DNA of 64,000 bases. Source: Streptomyces sp. CB02366 (lineage in GTDB: Bacteria; Actinomycetota; Actinomycetes; Streptomycetales; Streptomycetaceae). Below are positions 25,601-34,630 of this stretch, piece after piece (positions within the stretch are counted from its first letter, which is position 1; the number at the start of each line of letters is the position of its first letter). The position numbers and the translations under genes were made by a program. The notes under the pieces were generated by a model. It worked only from the letters and a program-made list of their open reading frames with translations. It had not been told where the DNA came from and searched no databases. The stretch lies in the NCBI RefSeq assembly GCF_001905905.1, contig NZ_LIVT01000001.1, positions 62,001 to 126,000 on the forward strand, read 5' to 3'.

Positions 25601-25638
25601 CCTGAAGAAGCCTTCAGGCGGCTTCAGGCTGCGTTCAG
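25601..25638. promoter_or_regulatory. Response-regulator box: repeated TTCAG(G)
   Basis: TTCAG occurs on the plus strand at 25613, 25623 and 25634 (spacings 10 and 11, one helical turn), and an inverted copy CCTGAA lies at 25601-25606. Such phased direct repeats are typical binding sites of OmpR-type regulators. They sit between the regulator gene and the divergent PepSY gene. Confidence 0.7.
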
Positions 25639-25697
25639 CATCGGGGCGGCAGTGTGGAACCCGTCGAACAGCACAGCAGCTCCCGGGGAGGAACCTC

Positions 25698-26396
25698 ATG
25701 AAGCGCAACGTCACCATCGCGGCGATCACCGCGGCCGTTCTGATCGGCGGCGGCGCCGCCGGCGCCGCGGCCTTCGCGGACAGCGACGACGACCGCGACC
25801 GCGCGCCCGCCACGAGCGCGGGCAGCGTGGGCCCGGCCGACGACAAGGACGCCGACGAGGCTCCCGACGACCGGGGCGACGACCGGGCCACCGCCGCGAA
25901 GAACGTCCGGGTCTCCCTCGACCGGGCCGTCGCCGCCGCGCTGAAGAGCGCCCCGGGCACGGTCACCGGGGCCGAGCTGGACGCGGACGACGACGACCAC
26001 GAGGGCCGGACCGTCTGGGAGCTGGACGTACGCGGCTCCGACGGGAAGTGGCACGACGTCGCGGTGGACGCCACCAGCGGCAAGGTCCTGAAGACCCGCG
26101 AGGACGACGACGACGACCGCGACCGCCACGCGCCCCGCTCCTCCGCCGTCACCCTGGACCGGGCGGCGGCGGCGGCCCTGAAGACCGCGCCGGGCACGAT
26201 CACCTCGATCGACCTGGACGACGATGACGACGGCGACCGCCGCGGCGGGGTCCTGCGCTGGGACGTCGACATCGAGGGCAAGGACGGCAAGCAGCACGAA
26301 CTGCGCGTGGACGCCAGGAACGGCAAGGTCACGGTGGACCGCGACGACGACGGCGACGACCGGGACGGCGACGACCGGGACGGCGACGACGACTGA
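25698..26396 (+). CDS. Secreted acidic PepSY-domain protein
   Basis: 232 residues with a signal peptide (MKRNVTIAAITAAVLIGGGAAGAAAFA) and a GGGGAGG ribosome site. Two tandem PepSY domains are visible, each with the pattern VSLDRAVAAALKSAPGTVTG...WELDVRGSDGKWHDVAVDATSGKVL; the second begins VTLDRAAAAALKTAPGTI. Asp-rich linkers join and end them (DADDDDHEG, REDDDDDRDRH, a C-terminal run of RDGDDRDGDDD). PepSY domains often act as inhibitors or sensors outside the membrane; the acidic runs would bind divalent cations. The gene is divergent from a two-component pair and probably controlled by it. Confidence 0.88.
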   Translation: MKRNVTIAAITAAVLIGGGAAGAAAFADSDDDRDRAPATSAGSVGPADDKDADEAPDDRGDDRATAAKNVRVSLDRAVAAALKSAPGTVTGAELDADDDDHEGRTVWELDVRGSDGKWHDVAVDATSGKVLKTREDDDDDRDRHAPRSSAVTLDRAAAAALKTAPGTITSIDLDDDDDGDRRGGVLRWDVDIEGKDGKQHELRVDARNGKVTVDRDDDGDDRDGDDRDGDDD

Positions 26397-26426
26397 CCCG
26401 GCCCCGTCCTCCGGGGCCCGGAAGCG

Positions 26427-26474
26427 GGGAAGGCCCCGGGAGAGCGACGCCCGTCGCTCCCCCGGGGCCTTCCC
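26427..26474. terminator. Long hairpin terminator between PepSY and meaB genes
   Basis: Arms 26427-26449 and 26452-26474 pair almost perfectly (GGGAAGGCCCCGGG... with ...CCCCGGGGCCTTCCC), giving a stem of over 20 pairs between the convergent genes. Confidence 0.85.
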
Positions 26475-26480
26475 GTCGGT

Positions 26481-27449
26481 TCAGGCGCCCTCCGTGACCC
26501 CCGCCACCAGCTCGTCCGCCGCGGCGTACGGGTCCAGGCCCCCCGCCACGATGCGCTCGGCCAGGGCGGTCAGGCGGCGGTCGCCGCGCAGATCGGCGAT
26601 CCTCTCGCGCAGCGCGGTCACCGCGATCGTCTCGACCTCGCGGGCCGCCCGCGCCGTGCGCCGCTCCGCCAGGACGCCGTGCTCCTCCATCCAGGCGCGG
26701 TGCTTCTCCAGGGCCTCGACGACCTCGTCCGTGCCCTCGCCCCGGGCCGCGACCGTCTTCACGATCGGGGGCCGCCAGTCGCCCGGTCCCCGGGCCTCGC
26801 CCAGGCCCAGCATGTGGTTCAGCTCGCGGGCGGTGGCGTCGGCGCCGTCCCGGTCGGCCTTGTTGACCACGTACACGTCGCCGATCTCCAGGATTCCGGC
26901 CTTGGCCGCCTGGATGCCGTCGCCCATGCCCGGGGCCAGCAGCACCACGGAGGTGTCGGCCTGGGAGGCGATCTCCACCTCGGACTGGCCGACGCCGACC
27001 GTCTCGACGAGGACCACGTCGCAGCCCGCCGCGTCCAGCACCCGGATGGCCTGCGGGGCCGACCAGGCGAGACCGCCGAGGTGGCCCCGGGTCGCCATCG
27101 AGCGGATGTAGACGCCCGGGTCGGAGGCGTGGTCCGACATCCGGACCCGGTCGCCCAGCAGCGCCCCGCCGGAGAACGGGGAGGACGGGTCGACGGCGAG
27201 GACGCCGACCCGCTTGCCCGCCCGGCGGTAGGCGGAGACCAGCGCCGAGGTGGAGGTGGACTTGCCGACGCCGGGCGAGCCGGTGAGCCCGACGACGTAG
27301 GCGTGGCCCGCCAGCGGCGCCAGCGCGGCCATCACCTCGCGCAACTGCGGGGACGCCCCCTCCACCAGCGAGATCAGCCGGGCCACCGCGCGCGGCCTGC
27401 CTGCTCGCGCCTGCTCGACCAGCGTGGGGACGTCCACGTCCACGTTCAC
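26481..27449 (-). CDS. meaB: Methylmalonyl-CoA mutase-associated GTPase MeaB
   Basis: 322 residues, a G3E-type P-loop GTPase. Motifs: Walker A GSPGVGKST (residues 57-65), GVLAVDPSSPFSGGALLGDRVRM, the DxxxxETVGVGQ switch region (CDVVLVETVGVGQSE) and the guanine motif VVNKAD. MeaB guards B12-dependent acyl-CoA mutases, gating cofactor loading and protecting them from inactivation. Possible partners are methylmalonyl-CoA mutase elsewhere on the chromosome or IcmA/IcmB. Start is GTG 27449; GTG 27443 has better ribosome-site spacing. The thiolase gene lies 58 bases upstream on the same strand with a small hairpin between (27472-27494). Confidence 0.93.
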   Translation of the reverse strand: MNVDVDVPTLVEQARAGRPRAVARLISLVEGASPQLREVMAALAPLAGHAYVVGLTGSPGVGKSTSTSALVSAYRRAGKRVGVLAVDPSSPFSGGALLGDRVRMSDHASDPGVYIRSMATRGHLGGLAWSAPQAIRVLDAAGCDVVLVETVGVGQSEVEIASQADTSVVLLAPGMGDGIQAAKAGILEIGDVYVVNKADRDGADATARELNHMLGLGEARGPGDWRPPIVKTVAARGEGTDEVVEALEKHRAWMEEHGVLAERRTARAAREVETIAVTALRERIADLRGDRRLTALAERIVAGGLDPYAAADELVAGVTEGA

Positions 27450-27507
27450 CGCTCCGTTCGCCTTGCCCTGTCCCGGGAGCCGTGCGGTCCCGGGATCGTT
27501 ACGCGTA

Positions 27508-28713
27508 CTACTTGCCCGGGACGCGGAGGATCAGCGCGTCGCCCTGGCCGCCGCCGCCGCACAGCGCCGCCGCGCCGGTGCCGCCGCCGCGCCGCTTCAG
27601 CTCCAGGGCCAGGTGCAGGACGACCCGGGCGCCGGACATCCCGATGGGGTGGCCGAGCGCGATCGCGCCGCCGTTGACGTTGACCTTGTCCGAGGTGACG
27701 CCCAGGTCCTTCATGGACTGGACGGCCACGGCGGCGAACGCCTCGTTGATCTCGATGAGGTCGAGGTCGTCGACGGTCAGGCCCTCCTTCTCCAGGGCGT
27801 GCCGGATGGCGTTGGAGGGCTGCGACTGGAGGGAGTTGTCGGGGCCGGCCACGTTGCCGTGGGCGCCGATCTCGGCGATCCACTCCAGGCCCAGCTCCTC
27901 GGCCTTCGCCCTGCTCATCACGACGACCGCGGCGGCGCCGTCGGAGATCTGCGAGGAGGTGCCCGCGGTGATCGTGCCGTCCTTGGCGAAGGCGGGACGC
28001 AGCTTGCCGAGGGTCTCCACGGTGGTCTCGGCGCGGATGCCCTCGTCCTGGGAGAAGAGGACCGCCTCGCCCTTGCGCTGCGGGATCTCGACCGGGGTGA
28101 TCTCGGCCTCGAACAGTCCGTTCTTCCGGGCGGCGGCGGCCCGCTGGTGGGAGAGCGCGCCGATCTCGTCCTGGGCGGCGCGGTCCAGGCCGAGGCGGCG
28201 GTTGTGCTTCTCGGTGGACTCGCCCATGGGGATGTTCTCGTACGCGTCGGTGAGACCGTCGTACGCCATCGAGTCCAGCATCTCGATCGCGCCGTACTTG
28301 TAGCCCTCGCGGGACTTGGGGAGCAGGTGCGGGGCGTTGGTCATGGACTCCTGGCCGCCCGCGACCACCACGTCGAACTCCCCGGCGCGGATGAGCTGGT
28401 CGGCCAGCGCGATGGCGTCGAGTCCGGACAGGCACACCTTGTTGACGGTGAGGGCGGGGACGTTCATCGGGATGCCGGCCTTGATCGCGGCCTGCCGGGC
28501 GGGGATCTGGCCCGCGCCCGCCTGGAGCACCTGGCCCATGATCACATACTGGACCTGGTCGCCGCCGATGCCCGCCCGGTCCAGTGCGGCCTTGATCGCC
28601 ACCCCGCCGAGGTCGGCGGCGGAGAAGCTCTTGAGGGAGCCGAGCAGACGGCCCATGGGCGTCCGGGCTCCCGCGACGATCACTGAGGTGGTGGTACCGG
28701 TCGTTGCTGGCAT
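27508..28713 (-). CDS. Acetyl-CoA C-acetyltransferase (thiolase)
   Basis: 401 residues from ATG 28713 with AAGGGG upstream. Thiolase active-site residues are present: nucleophile Cys94 in [16 protein letters not shown], the His of the [10 protein letters not shown] motif and the acid/base Cys in [16 protein letters not shown] near the C-terminus; NEAF in [12 protein letters not shown] is also kept. The enzyme condenses or cleaves acetoacetyl-CoA, feeding C4 units to the butyryl/isobutyryl-CoA route served by the dehydrogenase at 45179 and IcmA, or to butanoate breakdown. It is divergent from methylmalonyl-CoA epimerase and upstream of meaB, a coherent acyl-CoA block. Confidence 0.92.
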   Translation of the reverse strand: MPATTGTTTSVIVAGARTPMGRLLGSLKSFSAADLGGVAIKAALDRAGIGGDQVQYVIMGQVLQAGAGQIPARQAAIKAGIPMNVPALTVNKVCLSGLDAIALADQLIRAGEFDVVVAGGQESMTNAPHLLPKSREGYKYGAIEMLDSMAYDGLTDAYENIPMGESTEKHNRRLGLDRAAQDEIGALSHQRAAAARKNGLFEAEITPVEIPQRKGEAVLFSQDEGIRAETTVETLGKLRPAFAKDGTITAGTSSQISDGAAAVVVMSRAKAEELGLEWIAEIGAHGNVAGPDNSLQSQPSNAIRHALEKEGLTVDDLDLIEINEAFAAVAVQSMKDLGVTSDKVNVNGGAIALGHPIGMSGARVVLHLALELKRRGGGTGAAALCGGGGQGDALILRVPGK

Positions 28714-28858
28714 GGGCACGGCCCCTTGGGATCGGATGTGAACGAGGGTTTACCTGAATGTACTGAGCCCTCCCGCGCCCGTCATCCGGCTGCCGGTGTG
28801 ACGGCGCGCACGTTGGGTAACCATGGCGGGAGCAGGGGACTCGCTCCATGCTGAATCC

Positions 28859-29287
28859 ATGTTGACGCGCATCGATCACATCGGAATCGCCTGTTTCGAC
28901 CTGGACAGGACCGTCGAGTTCTACCGTGCCACGTACGGCTTCGAGGTGTTCCACTCCGAGATCAACGAGGAGCAGGGCGTCCGGGAGGCCATGCTCAAGA
29001 TCAACGGGACCTCGGACGGCGGGGCCTCCTACCTGCAGCTGCTGGAGCCGACCCGGGAGGACTCGGCGGTCGGCAAGTGGCTGGCCAAGAACGGGGAGGG
29101 CGTGCACCACATCGCCTTCGGCACCGAGGACGTGGACGGGGACGCGGCGGACATCCGCGAGAAGGGCGTCCGGGTGCTGTACGACGAGCCCAGGACGGGT
29201 TCCATGGGGTCTCGGATCACGTTCCTGCACCCCAAGGACTGCCACGGCGTCCTCACTGAACTGGTCACGAGCCGGGCGGAGCACTGA
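28859..29287 (+). CDS. mce: Methylmalonyl-CoA epimerase
   Basis: 142 residues of the vicinal-oxygen-chelate fold. Metal ligands and family motifs: MLTRIDHIGIACFDLDRTVEFYRATYGFEVFHSE, EGVHHIAFGTEDVDG and a C-terminal Glu in CHGVLTELV. The enzyme interconverts (R)- and (S)-methylmalonyl-CoA, linking the B12 mutase to propionyl-CoA carboxylase and supplying polyketide extender units. I chose ATG 28859 because homologues begin at MLTRIDHIGIA; an in-frame ATG at 28823 would add 12 residues. No strong ribosome site is visible for either. Divergent from thiolase. Confidence 0.92.
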   Translation: MLTRIDHIGIACFDLDRTVEFYRATYGFEVFHSEINEEQGVREAMLKINGTSDGGASYLQLLEPTREDSAVGKWLAKNGEGVHHIAFGTEDVDGDAADIREKGVRVLYDEPRTGSMGSRITFLHPKDCHGVLTELVTSRAEH

Positions 29288-29441
29288 CCTCCGCATATCC
29301 GGCCCGGTAGAGTGGGCGGCTCCGGGCCGGGGCCGGGTCGGGGCCGTACCGCGTCCTCGTCGTTTGTCTGTCACCATTCCCCGGGGGGACGGCTCGCCCG
29401 CGGGCAGTGCTCGTGGAGAGTTTCCCTCCGGGTTTGGGGTC

Positions 29442-29515
29442 TCCCCTGCTCAGTGGGGCCTCCCCTGCTCGAACGAAGTCGAGAGCTCGGGGAAGAAGTT
29501 GAGAGCTCGGGGAAG
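29442..29515. repeat. Paired direct repeats upstream of scy
   Basis: TCCCCTGCTC occurs at 29442 and 29461 (period 19) and the 15-base word GAGAGCTCGGGGAAG at 29481 and 29501 (period 20). The two sets are roughly complementary (CTCGAACGAAGTCGAG hairpin near 29468-29484). This CTCGAACGAAGTCGAGAGC type is a dispersed intergenic repeat I recall from Streptomyces genomes. It occupies the leader between the mce stop and scy start. Confidence 0.7.
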
Positions 29516-29529
29516 GATGGGACCGCGCA

Positions 29530-32500
29530 GTGCGGGGCTACGAACGCCAGGAGAGCCACCGAGCTGAAGACGACCATCTCTCGCGGTTCGAAGCCGAGAT
29601 GGACCGGCTGAAGACCGAGCGGGAGAAGGCCGTCCAGCACGCCGAGGACCTCGGTTACCAGGTCGAGGTCTTGCGTGCCAAGCTGCACGAGGCCCGGCGC
29701 AATCTCGCGAACCGTCCCGCGTACGACAGTGCGGACATCGGCTACCAGGCCGAGCAGATGCTGCGGAACGCGCAGGTTCAGGCCGAGCAGATGCGCAGCG
29801 ACGCCGAGCGCGAGCTGCGTGAGGCCAGGGCCCAGACGCAGCGGATCCTGCAGGAGCACGCCGAGCACCAGGCGCGCCTGCAGGCGGAGTTGCACACCGA
29901 GGCGGTCCAGCGCAGGCAGCGGCTCGACCAGGAGCTGGCGGAGCGCCGCCAGACCGTCGAGTCGCACGTCAACGAGAACGTCGCCTGGGCCGAACAGCTG
30001 CGCGCCCGCACCGAGTCGCAGGCCCGCCGGCTGCTGGAGGAGTCCCGCGCCGAGGCCGAGCAGGCGCTGGCCGCCGCCCGGGACGAGGCCGCCCGGCTGG
30101 CGGAGGAGACCCGTCGGCGGACCAGTTCGGAGGCCGAGGCCGCGCGGGCCGAAGCCGAAGCGATCCTGCTGCGCGCGCGCAAGGACGCCGAGCGGCTGCT
30201 GGTGAACGCCTCCGCCCAGGCGCAGGAGGCCACCAGCCACGCGGAGCGGCTGCGCTCCACCACGACGGCGGAGACCGACCAGGCCCGTCGGCAGACCGCC
30301 GAGCTGAACCGCACCGCCGAGCAGCGGCTGTCGGACGCGGAGGCCCGGCTGCGCGAGGCCCGGCTGGAGGCCGAGAAGCTCCTCTCCGAGGCGAAGGAGG
30401 CCGCGGCCAAGCAGGTGGCCGCCGCCGAGTCGCAGAACGAGCAGCGCACCCGTACGGCCAAGTCGGAGATCGCCCGGCTGGTCGGGGAGGCCACCAAGAG
30501 CACCGAGGCGCTGAAGGAGGAGGCCGAGCAGGCCCTCGTCGACGCCCGTGCCGAGGCGGAGCGGCTGATCGCGGAGGCGACCGAGAAGGCCGGCACGGCC
30601 GCGGCGGAGGACGCGGCCGCCCAGCTCGCGAAGGCGGCCCGCAGCGCCGAGGAGGTGCTGACCAAGGCGTCCGAGGACGCGCAGTCGACCACGCGGGCGG
30701 CCCGCGAGGAGGCCGAGCGCATCCGTCGCGAGGCCCAGGCCGAGGCGGACCGGCTGCGCGGCGAGGCCGAGGAGCAGGCCGACGAGCTCAAGGGCGCGGC
30801 CAAGGACGACACCAAGGAGTACCGGGCCAAGACGGTCGAGCTCCAGGAGGAGGCCCGCCGGCTGCGCGGCGAGGCCGAGGAGCTGCGCTCCGAGGCGGTC
30901 GCCGAGGGCGAGCGCATCCGGGGCGAGGCCCGCCGCGAGGCGGTCCAGCAGCTGGAGGAGGGCGCCCGTACCGCCGAGGAGCTGCTGACCAGGGCCCGCT
31001 CCGACGCGGACGAGCTGCGCACCAAGGCGAACGGCGAGAGCGAGCGCATCCGCGCCGAGGCCGCCGAGCGGGCCGCGGCCCTGCGCAAGCAGGCCGAGGA
31101 GACGCTGGAGCGCACCCGGGCCGAGGCCGACAGGATGCGGACCGAGGCCGAGGAGCAGGCGGCAGCGGTCACGGAGGCCGCCGAGGCCGCCGCGACCGAG
31201 CTGCGCGAGGAGACCGAGCGGGGGGTCGCCGCCCGGCAGGCCGAGGCCGCCGAGGAGCTGGCCCGGCTGCACACCGAGGCCGAGTCCCGGCTCGCCGCCG
31301 CCGAGGAGGCGCTGAGCGAGGCCCGGGCCGAGGCCGAGCGGCTGCGCCGCGAGACGGCCGAGGAGACCGAGCGGCTGCGCAACGAGTCCGCCGAGCGGCT
31401 GCGGGCGCTGGCCGAGCAGGCCGAGGCGGAGGCCGAGCGGCTGCGCGACGAGGCCGCGGCGGACGCCGCCCAGTCGCGGGCCGAGGGCGAGAACGTCGCC
31501 GTACGGCTGCGGAGCGAGGCCGCCGCCGAGGCGGAGCGGCTCAAGTCGGAGGCGCAGGAGAGCGCCGACCGGGTGCGCGCGGAGGCCGCGGCCGCCGCCG
31601 AACGGGTCGGCGCCGAGGCGGCCGAGGCGCTGGAGGCCGCCCAGGAGGAGGCCACGCGCCGCCGCCGGGAGGCCGAGGAGATCCTCGGCGCGGCCCGGAC
31701 CGAGGCGGAGCAGGAGCGCGAGCGGGCCCGCGAGCAGAGCGAGGAGCTGCTCGCCGCCGCCCGCAAGCGGGTCGAGGAGGCCGGGGCCGAGGCGGCCCGG
31801 CTGGTCGAGGAGGCGGACGCGCGGGCGACCGAGCTGGTCGCGGCGGCCGAGCAGACCGCCCAGCAGGTGCGGGACTCCGTCGCGGGCCTGCAGGAGCAGG
31901 CCGAGGAGGAGATCACCGGGCTGCGTTCGGCGGCGGAGCACGCGGCGGAGCGCACCCGTACCGAGGCGCAGGAGGAGGCGGACCGGGTCCGCGCCGACGC
32001 GCACGCGGAGCGGGAGCGGGCTTCCGAGGACGCCGTACGGCTGCGCCGGGAGGCCAACGAGGAGGCGGCGCGGCTGCGCCGCGAGGCCGAGGAGGAGACC
32101 GAGGCCGCGAAGGCGCTGGCCGAGCGGACCGTCTCCGAGGCGATCGGCGAGTCGGAGCGGCTGCGCGCGGACACCTCCGAGTACAGCCAGCGGATGCGCA
32201 CCGAGGCGTCCGACGCCCTGGCGTCGGCGGAGCAGGACGCCTCGCGCGCCCGGGCCGAGGCCCGGCAGGACGCCAACCGGATCCGTTCCGAGGCGGCGGC
32301 CCAGTCGGACCGGCTGATCGGCGAGGCCACCACCGAGAGCGAGCGCATCCGCGCCGAGGCGGCCCAGGCGTCCGAGCAGTTGGTCGTCGAGGCCACCGCG
32401 GAGGCCAACCGCCGCCGGGCGGACTCCACCGAGCAGGCGGACCGGATGCTGGCCGAGGCGGGGGCCGAGTCCGAGCGGCTGCGCGCCGAGGCGGCCGAGC

Positions 32501-33423
32501 GGCTCGGTGCGGCGCAGGAGCACGCGGCCCGCACCCACGAGGAGGCCGAACGGCTGCGCGCGGACGCGGAGTCGGCGGCGGAGGAGCTGCGGTCGCAGGC
32601 CCGCCAGGAGGCGGACCGGGTGCTGGACGAGGCGCGCGAGGCGGCGGCCAAGCGGCGGGCGGACGCGGCCGAGCAGGCGGACCAGCTCATCAACAAGGCG
32701 CGGGAGGAAGCGCTGCGTACGGCCACCGAGGCCGAGGGCCAGGCCGACACGATGGTCGGCGCGGCCCGCAAGGAAGCCGTGCGCATCGCCTCCGAGGCGA
32801 CGGTCGAGGGCAACACCCTGGTGGAGCGCGCCCGTGCGGACGCCGACGAGCTGCTGGTCGGCGCGCGGCGCGACGCGACCCAGATCCGGGAGCGGGCCGA
32901 GGCCCAGCGGGCCCGGCTGGAGAGCGAGATCGAGGAGCTGCACGAGCGGGCCCGCCGGGAGACGTCCGAGCAGATGAAGACCGCCGGGGAGCGCGTCGAC
33001 CATCTGATGAAGGCGGCGACCGAGCAGCGCGACGAGGCCGAGGCGAAGGCCAAGGAGCTGCTGGCGGAGGCCAACGCGGAGGCGAGCAAGGTCCGTATCG
33101 CCGCGGTGAAGCGGGCCGAGTCGCTGCTGAAGGAGGCCGAAGCCAAGAAGGCCGGCCTGGTCCGCGAGGCGGAGAAGCTGCGGGCCGACGCCGAGGCGGA
33201 GGCGAAGACGATGGTGGAGGAGGGCCGGCGCGAACTGGACGTCCTGGTGCGCAGGCGCGAGGACATCAACGCGGAGATCTCCCGTGTCCAGGACGTGCTG
33301 GAGGCGTTGGAGTCTTTCGAGACTCCGACCGGGGGAGGAAAGCCGGCGGCCGGTTCCACGGGGGGTTCCAAGGCTCCGGCGGCGGCGGGTACGCGATCGG
33401 GGGGCAAGTCGTCCGAGCGGTAG
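29530..33423 (+). CDS. scy: Polarity protein Scy (giant coiled coil)
   Basis: 1297 residues starting at a GTG (VRGYERQESHRAEDDHLSRFEAEMDRLKTEREKAVQHAEDLGYQVEVLRAKL). After a short heptad coiled coil of about 60 residues the chain becomes an almost unbroken coiled coil with the non-canonical Streptomyces pattern (hendecads grouped as 51-residue repeats), very rich in Ala, Glu, Arg and Gln; the last 45 residues are Gly/Ser/Lys-rich. Scy gathers DivIVA, FilP and ParA at the hyphal tip and sets new polar growth sites. The length is close to the about 1326 of S. coelicolor Scy. filP follows, as known for this locus. The upstream leader holds direct repeats. Confidence 0.93.
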   Translation: MRGYERQESHRAEDDHLSRFEAEMDRLKTEREKAVQHAEDLGYQVEVLRAKLHEARRNLANRPAYDSADIGYQAEQMLRNAQVQAEQMRSDAERELREARAQTQRILQEHAEHQARLQAELHTEAVQRRQRLDQELAERRQTVESHVNENVAWAEQLRARTESQARRLLEESRAEAEQALAAARDEAARLAEETRRRTSSEAEAARAEAEAILLRARKDAERLLVNASAQAQEATSHAERLRSTTTAETDQARRQTAELNRTAEQRLSDAEARLREARLEAEKLLSEAKEAAAKQVAAAESQNEQRTRTAKSEIARLVGEATKSTEALKEEAEQALVDARAEAERLIAEATEKAGTAAAEDAAAQLAKAARSAEEVLTKASEDAQSTTRAAREEAERIRREAQAEADRLRGEAEEQADELKGAAKDDTKEYRAKTVELQEEARRLRGEAEELRSEAVAEGERIRGEARREAVQQLEEGARTAEELLTRARSDADELRTKANGESERIRAEAAERAAALRKQAEETLERTRAEADRMRTEAEEQAAAVTEAAEAAATELREETERGVAARQAEAAEELARLHTEAESRLAAAEEALSEARAEAERLRRETAEETERLRNESAERLRALAEQAEAEAERLRDEAAADAAQSRAEGENVAVRLRSEAAAEAERLKSEAQESADRVRAEAAAAAERVGAEAAEALEAAQEEATRRRREAEEILGAARTEAEQERERAREQSEELLAAARKRVEEAGAEAARLVEEADARATELVAAAEQTAQQVRDSVAGLQEQAEEEITGLRSAAEHAAERTRTEAQEEADRVRADAHAERERASEDAVRLRREANEEAARLRREAEEETEAAKALAERTVSEAIGESERLRADTSEYSQRMRTEASDALASAEQDASRARAEARQDANRIRSEAAAQSDRLIGEATTESERIRAEAAQASEQLVVEATAEANRRRADSTEQADRMLAEAGAESERLRAEAAERLGAAQEHAARTHEEAERLRADAESAAEELRSQARQEADRVLDEAREAAAKRRADAAEQADQLINKAREEALRTATEAEGQADTMVGAARKEAVRIASEATVEGNTLVERARADADELLVGARRDATQIRERAEAQRARLESEIEELHERARRETSEQMKTAGERVDHLMKAATEQRDEAEAKAKELLAEANAEASKVRIAAVKRAESLLKEAEAKKAGLVREAEKLRADAEAEAKTMVEEGRRELDVLVRRREDINAEISRVQDVLEALESFETPTGGGKPAAGSTGGSKAPAAAGTRSGGKSSER

Positions 33424-33607
33424 CCGGTCCGCGGCGCGCCGTGCTTCGTCATGGACATTCAACCCTCGCAGTGGCAAGCGCTCCGGGGGTCAGCCACTCA
33501 AAAGGGGTGTCATTCTCCAGATCAAACCGGCATCTTCACGCTGACACGCCGCAATGGCCCCTAGGATTCCCTCTATCACCTCACCGGTCTCATTCGACAG
33601 GAACCCC

Positions 33608-34546
33608 ATGAGTGACCCTTCCTCCCCCTTCGGCTTCGAGCTCGTGCGACGAGGCTACGACCGCGGTCAGGTGGACGACCGCATCAACAAGCTCGTCGCC
33701 GACCGTGACAGTGCTCTGGCCCGAATCACCTCTCTGGAAAAGCGCATCGAGGAGCTGCACCTCGAAACGCAGAACGCCCAGGCCCAGGTAAACGACGCGG
33801 AGCCGTCGTACGCCGGGCTCGGCGCCCGTGTCGAGAAGATTCTCCGCCTCGCCGAGGAGGAGGCCAAGGACCTGCGCGAGGAGGCCCGTCGCGCGGCCGA
33901 GCAGCACCGCGAGCTGGCCGAGTCGGCGGCCCAGCAGGTGCGCAACGACGCCGAGTCCTTCGCCGCCGAGCGCAAGGCGAAGGCCGAGGACGAGGGCGTC
34001 CGGATCGTCGAGAAGGCCCAGGGCGAGGCGAACACCCTGCGCTCCGACGCCCAGAAGGACGCCCAGCAGAAGCGCGAGGAGGCCGACGCCCTCTTCGAGG
34101 AGACCCGCGCCAAGGCCGCCCAGGCCGCGGCCGACTTCGAGACCAACCTCGCCAAGCGCCGCGAGCAGTCGGAGCGCGACCTCGCGTCCCGGCAGGCCAA
34201 GGCGGAGAAGCGTCTCGCCGAGATCGAGCACCGCGCCGAGCAGCTCCGCCTGGAGGCCGAGAAGCTCCGCACGGACGCCGAGCGCCGGGCCCGCCAGACG
34301 GTGGAGACCGCCCAGCGCCAGGCCGAGGACATCGTCGCCGACGCCAACGCCAAGGCCGACCGCATCCGCAGCGAATCGGAGCGCGAGCTGGCGGCGCTCA
34401 CCAACCGCCGCGACTCGATCAACGCGCAGCTGACCAACGTCCGCGAGATGCTGGCGACGCTGACCGGCGCCGCCGTGGCCGCAGCCGGTTCCCCGGTGGA
34501 GGACGAGCCCGCCAACCGCGGCGTCCCGGCCCAGCAGACCCGCTGA
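33608..34546 (+). CDS. filP: Filament-forming coiled-coil protein FilP
   Basis: 312 residues from ATG 33608 (AGGAA five bases upstream). N-terminus FGFELVRRGYDRGQVDDRINKLVADRDSALARI recalls the DivIVA lipid-binding start (F...RGYD...VD). Residues about 40-285 are a coiled coil of the same 51-residue repeat type as Scy. The C-terminal tail is short and flexible. FilP forms intermediate-filament-like networks that stiffen the hyphal tip and interacts with DivIVA and Scy. It has its own 180-base upstream region with no obvious terminator from scy, so both co-transcription and a separate promoter are possible. A hairpin follows at 34574-34608. Confidence 0.94.
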   Translation: MSDPSSPFGFELVRRGYDRGQVDDRINKLVADRDSALARITSLEKRIEELHLETQNAQAQVNDAEPSYAGLGARVEKILRLAEEEAKDLREEARRAAEQHRELAESAAQQVRNDAESFAAERKAKAEDEGVRIVEKAQGEANTLRSDAQKDAQQKREEADALFEETRAKAAQAAADFETNLAKRREQSERDLASRQAKAEKRLAEIEHRAEQLRLEAEKLRTDAERRARQTVETAQRQAEDIVADANAKADRIRSESERELAALTNRRDSINAQLTNVREMLATLTGAAVAAAGSPVEDEPANRGVPAQQTR

Positions 34547-34573
34547 GTCCCGCCGCGCGGAGTACCCCCGTGT

Positions 34574-34608
34574 GCGCCCGGTTCCGCCCTTGTGGTGGCG
34601 CCGGGCGC
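34574..34608 (+). terminator. Hairpin after filP
   Basis: GCGCCCGG (34574-34581) pairs with CCGGGCGC (34601-34608), with an inner CGCC/GGCG stem and a 3-base bulge, 28 bases past the filP stop. It precedes a separate promoter for the ABC genes. Confidence 0.6.
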
Positions 34609-34618
34609 TCTGGCGTTC

Positions 34619-34624
34619 TAGCGT
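34619..34624 (+). promoter_or_regulatory. Probable -10 of leaderless ABC ATPase gene
   Basis: TAGCGT ends six bases before the ATG at 34631 and no ribosome site lies between. The -35 is not recognisable. Confidence 0.5.
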
Positions 34625-34630
34625 GAACGC

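Noticed and set aside
28823..28858. Twelve-residue extension of methylmalonyl-CoA epimerase
   Set aside because: Homologues start at MLTRIDHIGIA; the extension is not needed for the fold. It is kept only as an alternative.
29371..33477. Frames of more than 1200 codons on the minus strand opposite scy
   Set aside because: They are mirror images of the repetitive GAG/GCC/CGG codons of scy. Their products are Leu/Gly/Arg or Ser/Ala strings with no domain, and scy itself has a recognised sequence and order with filP.
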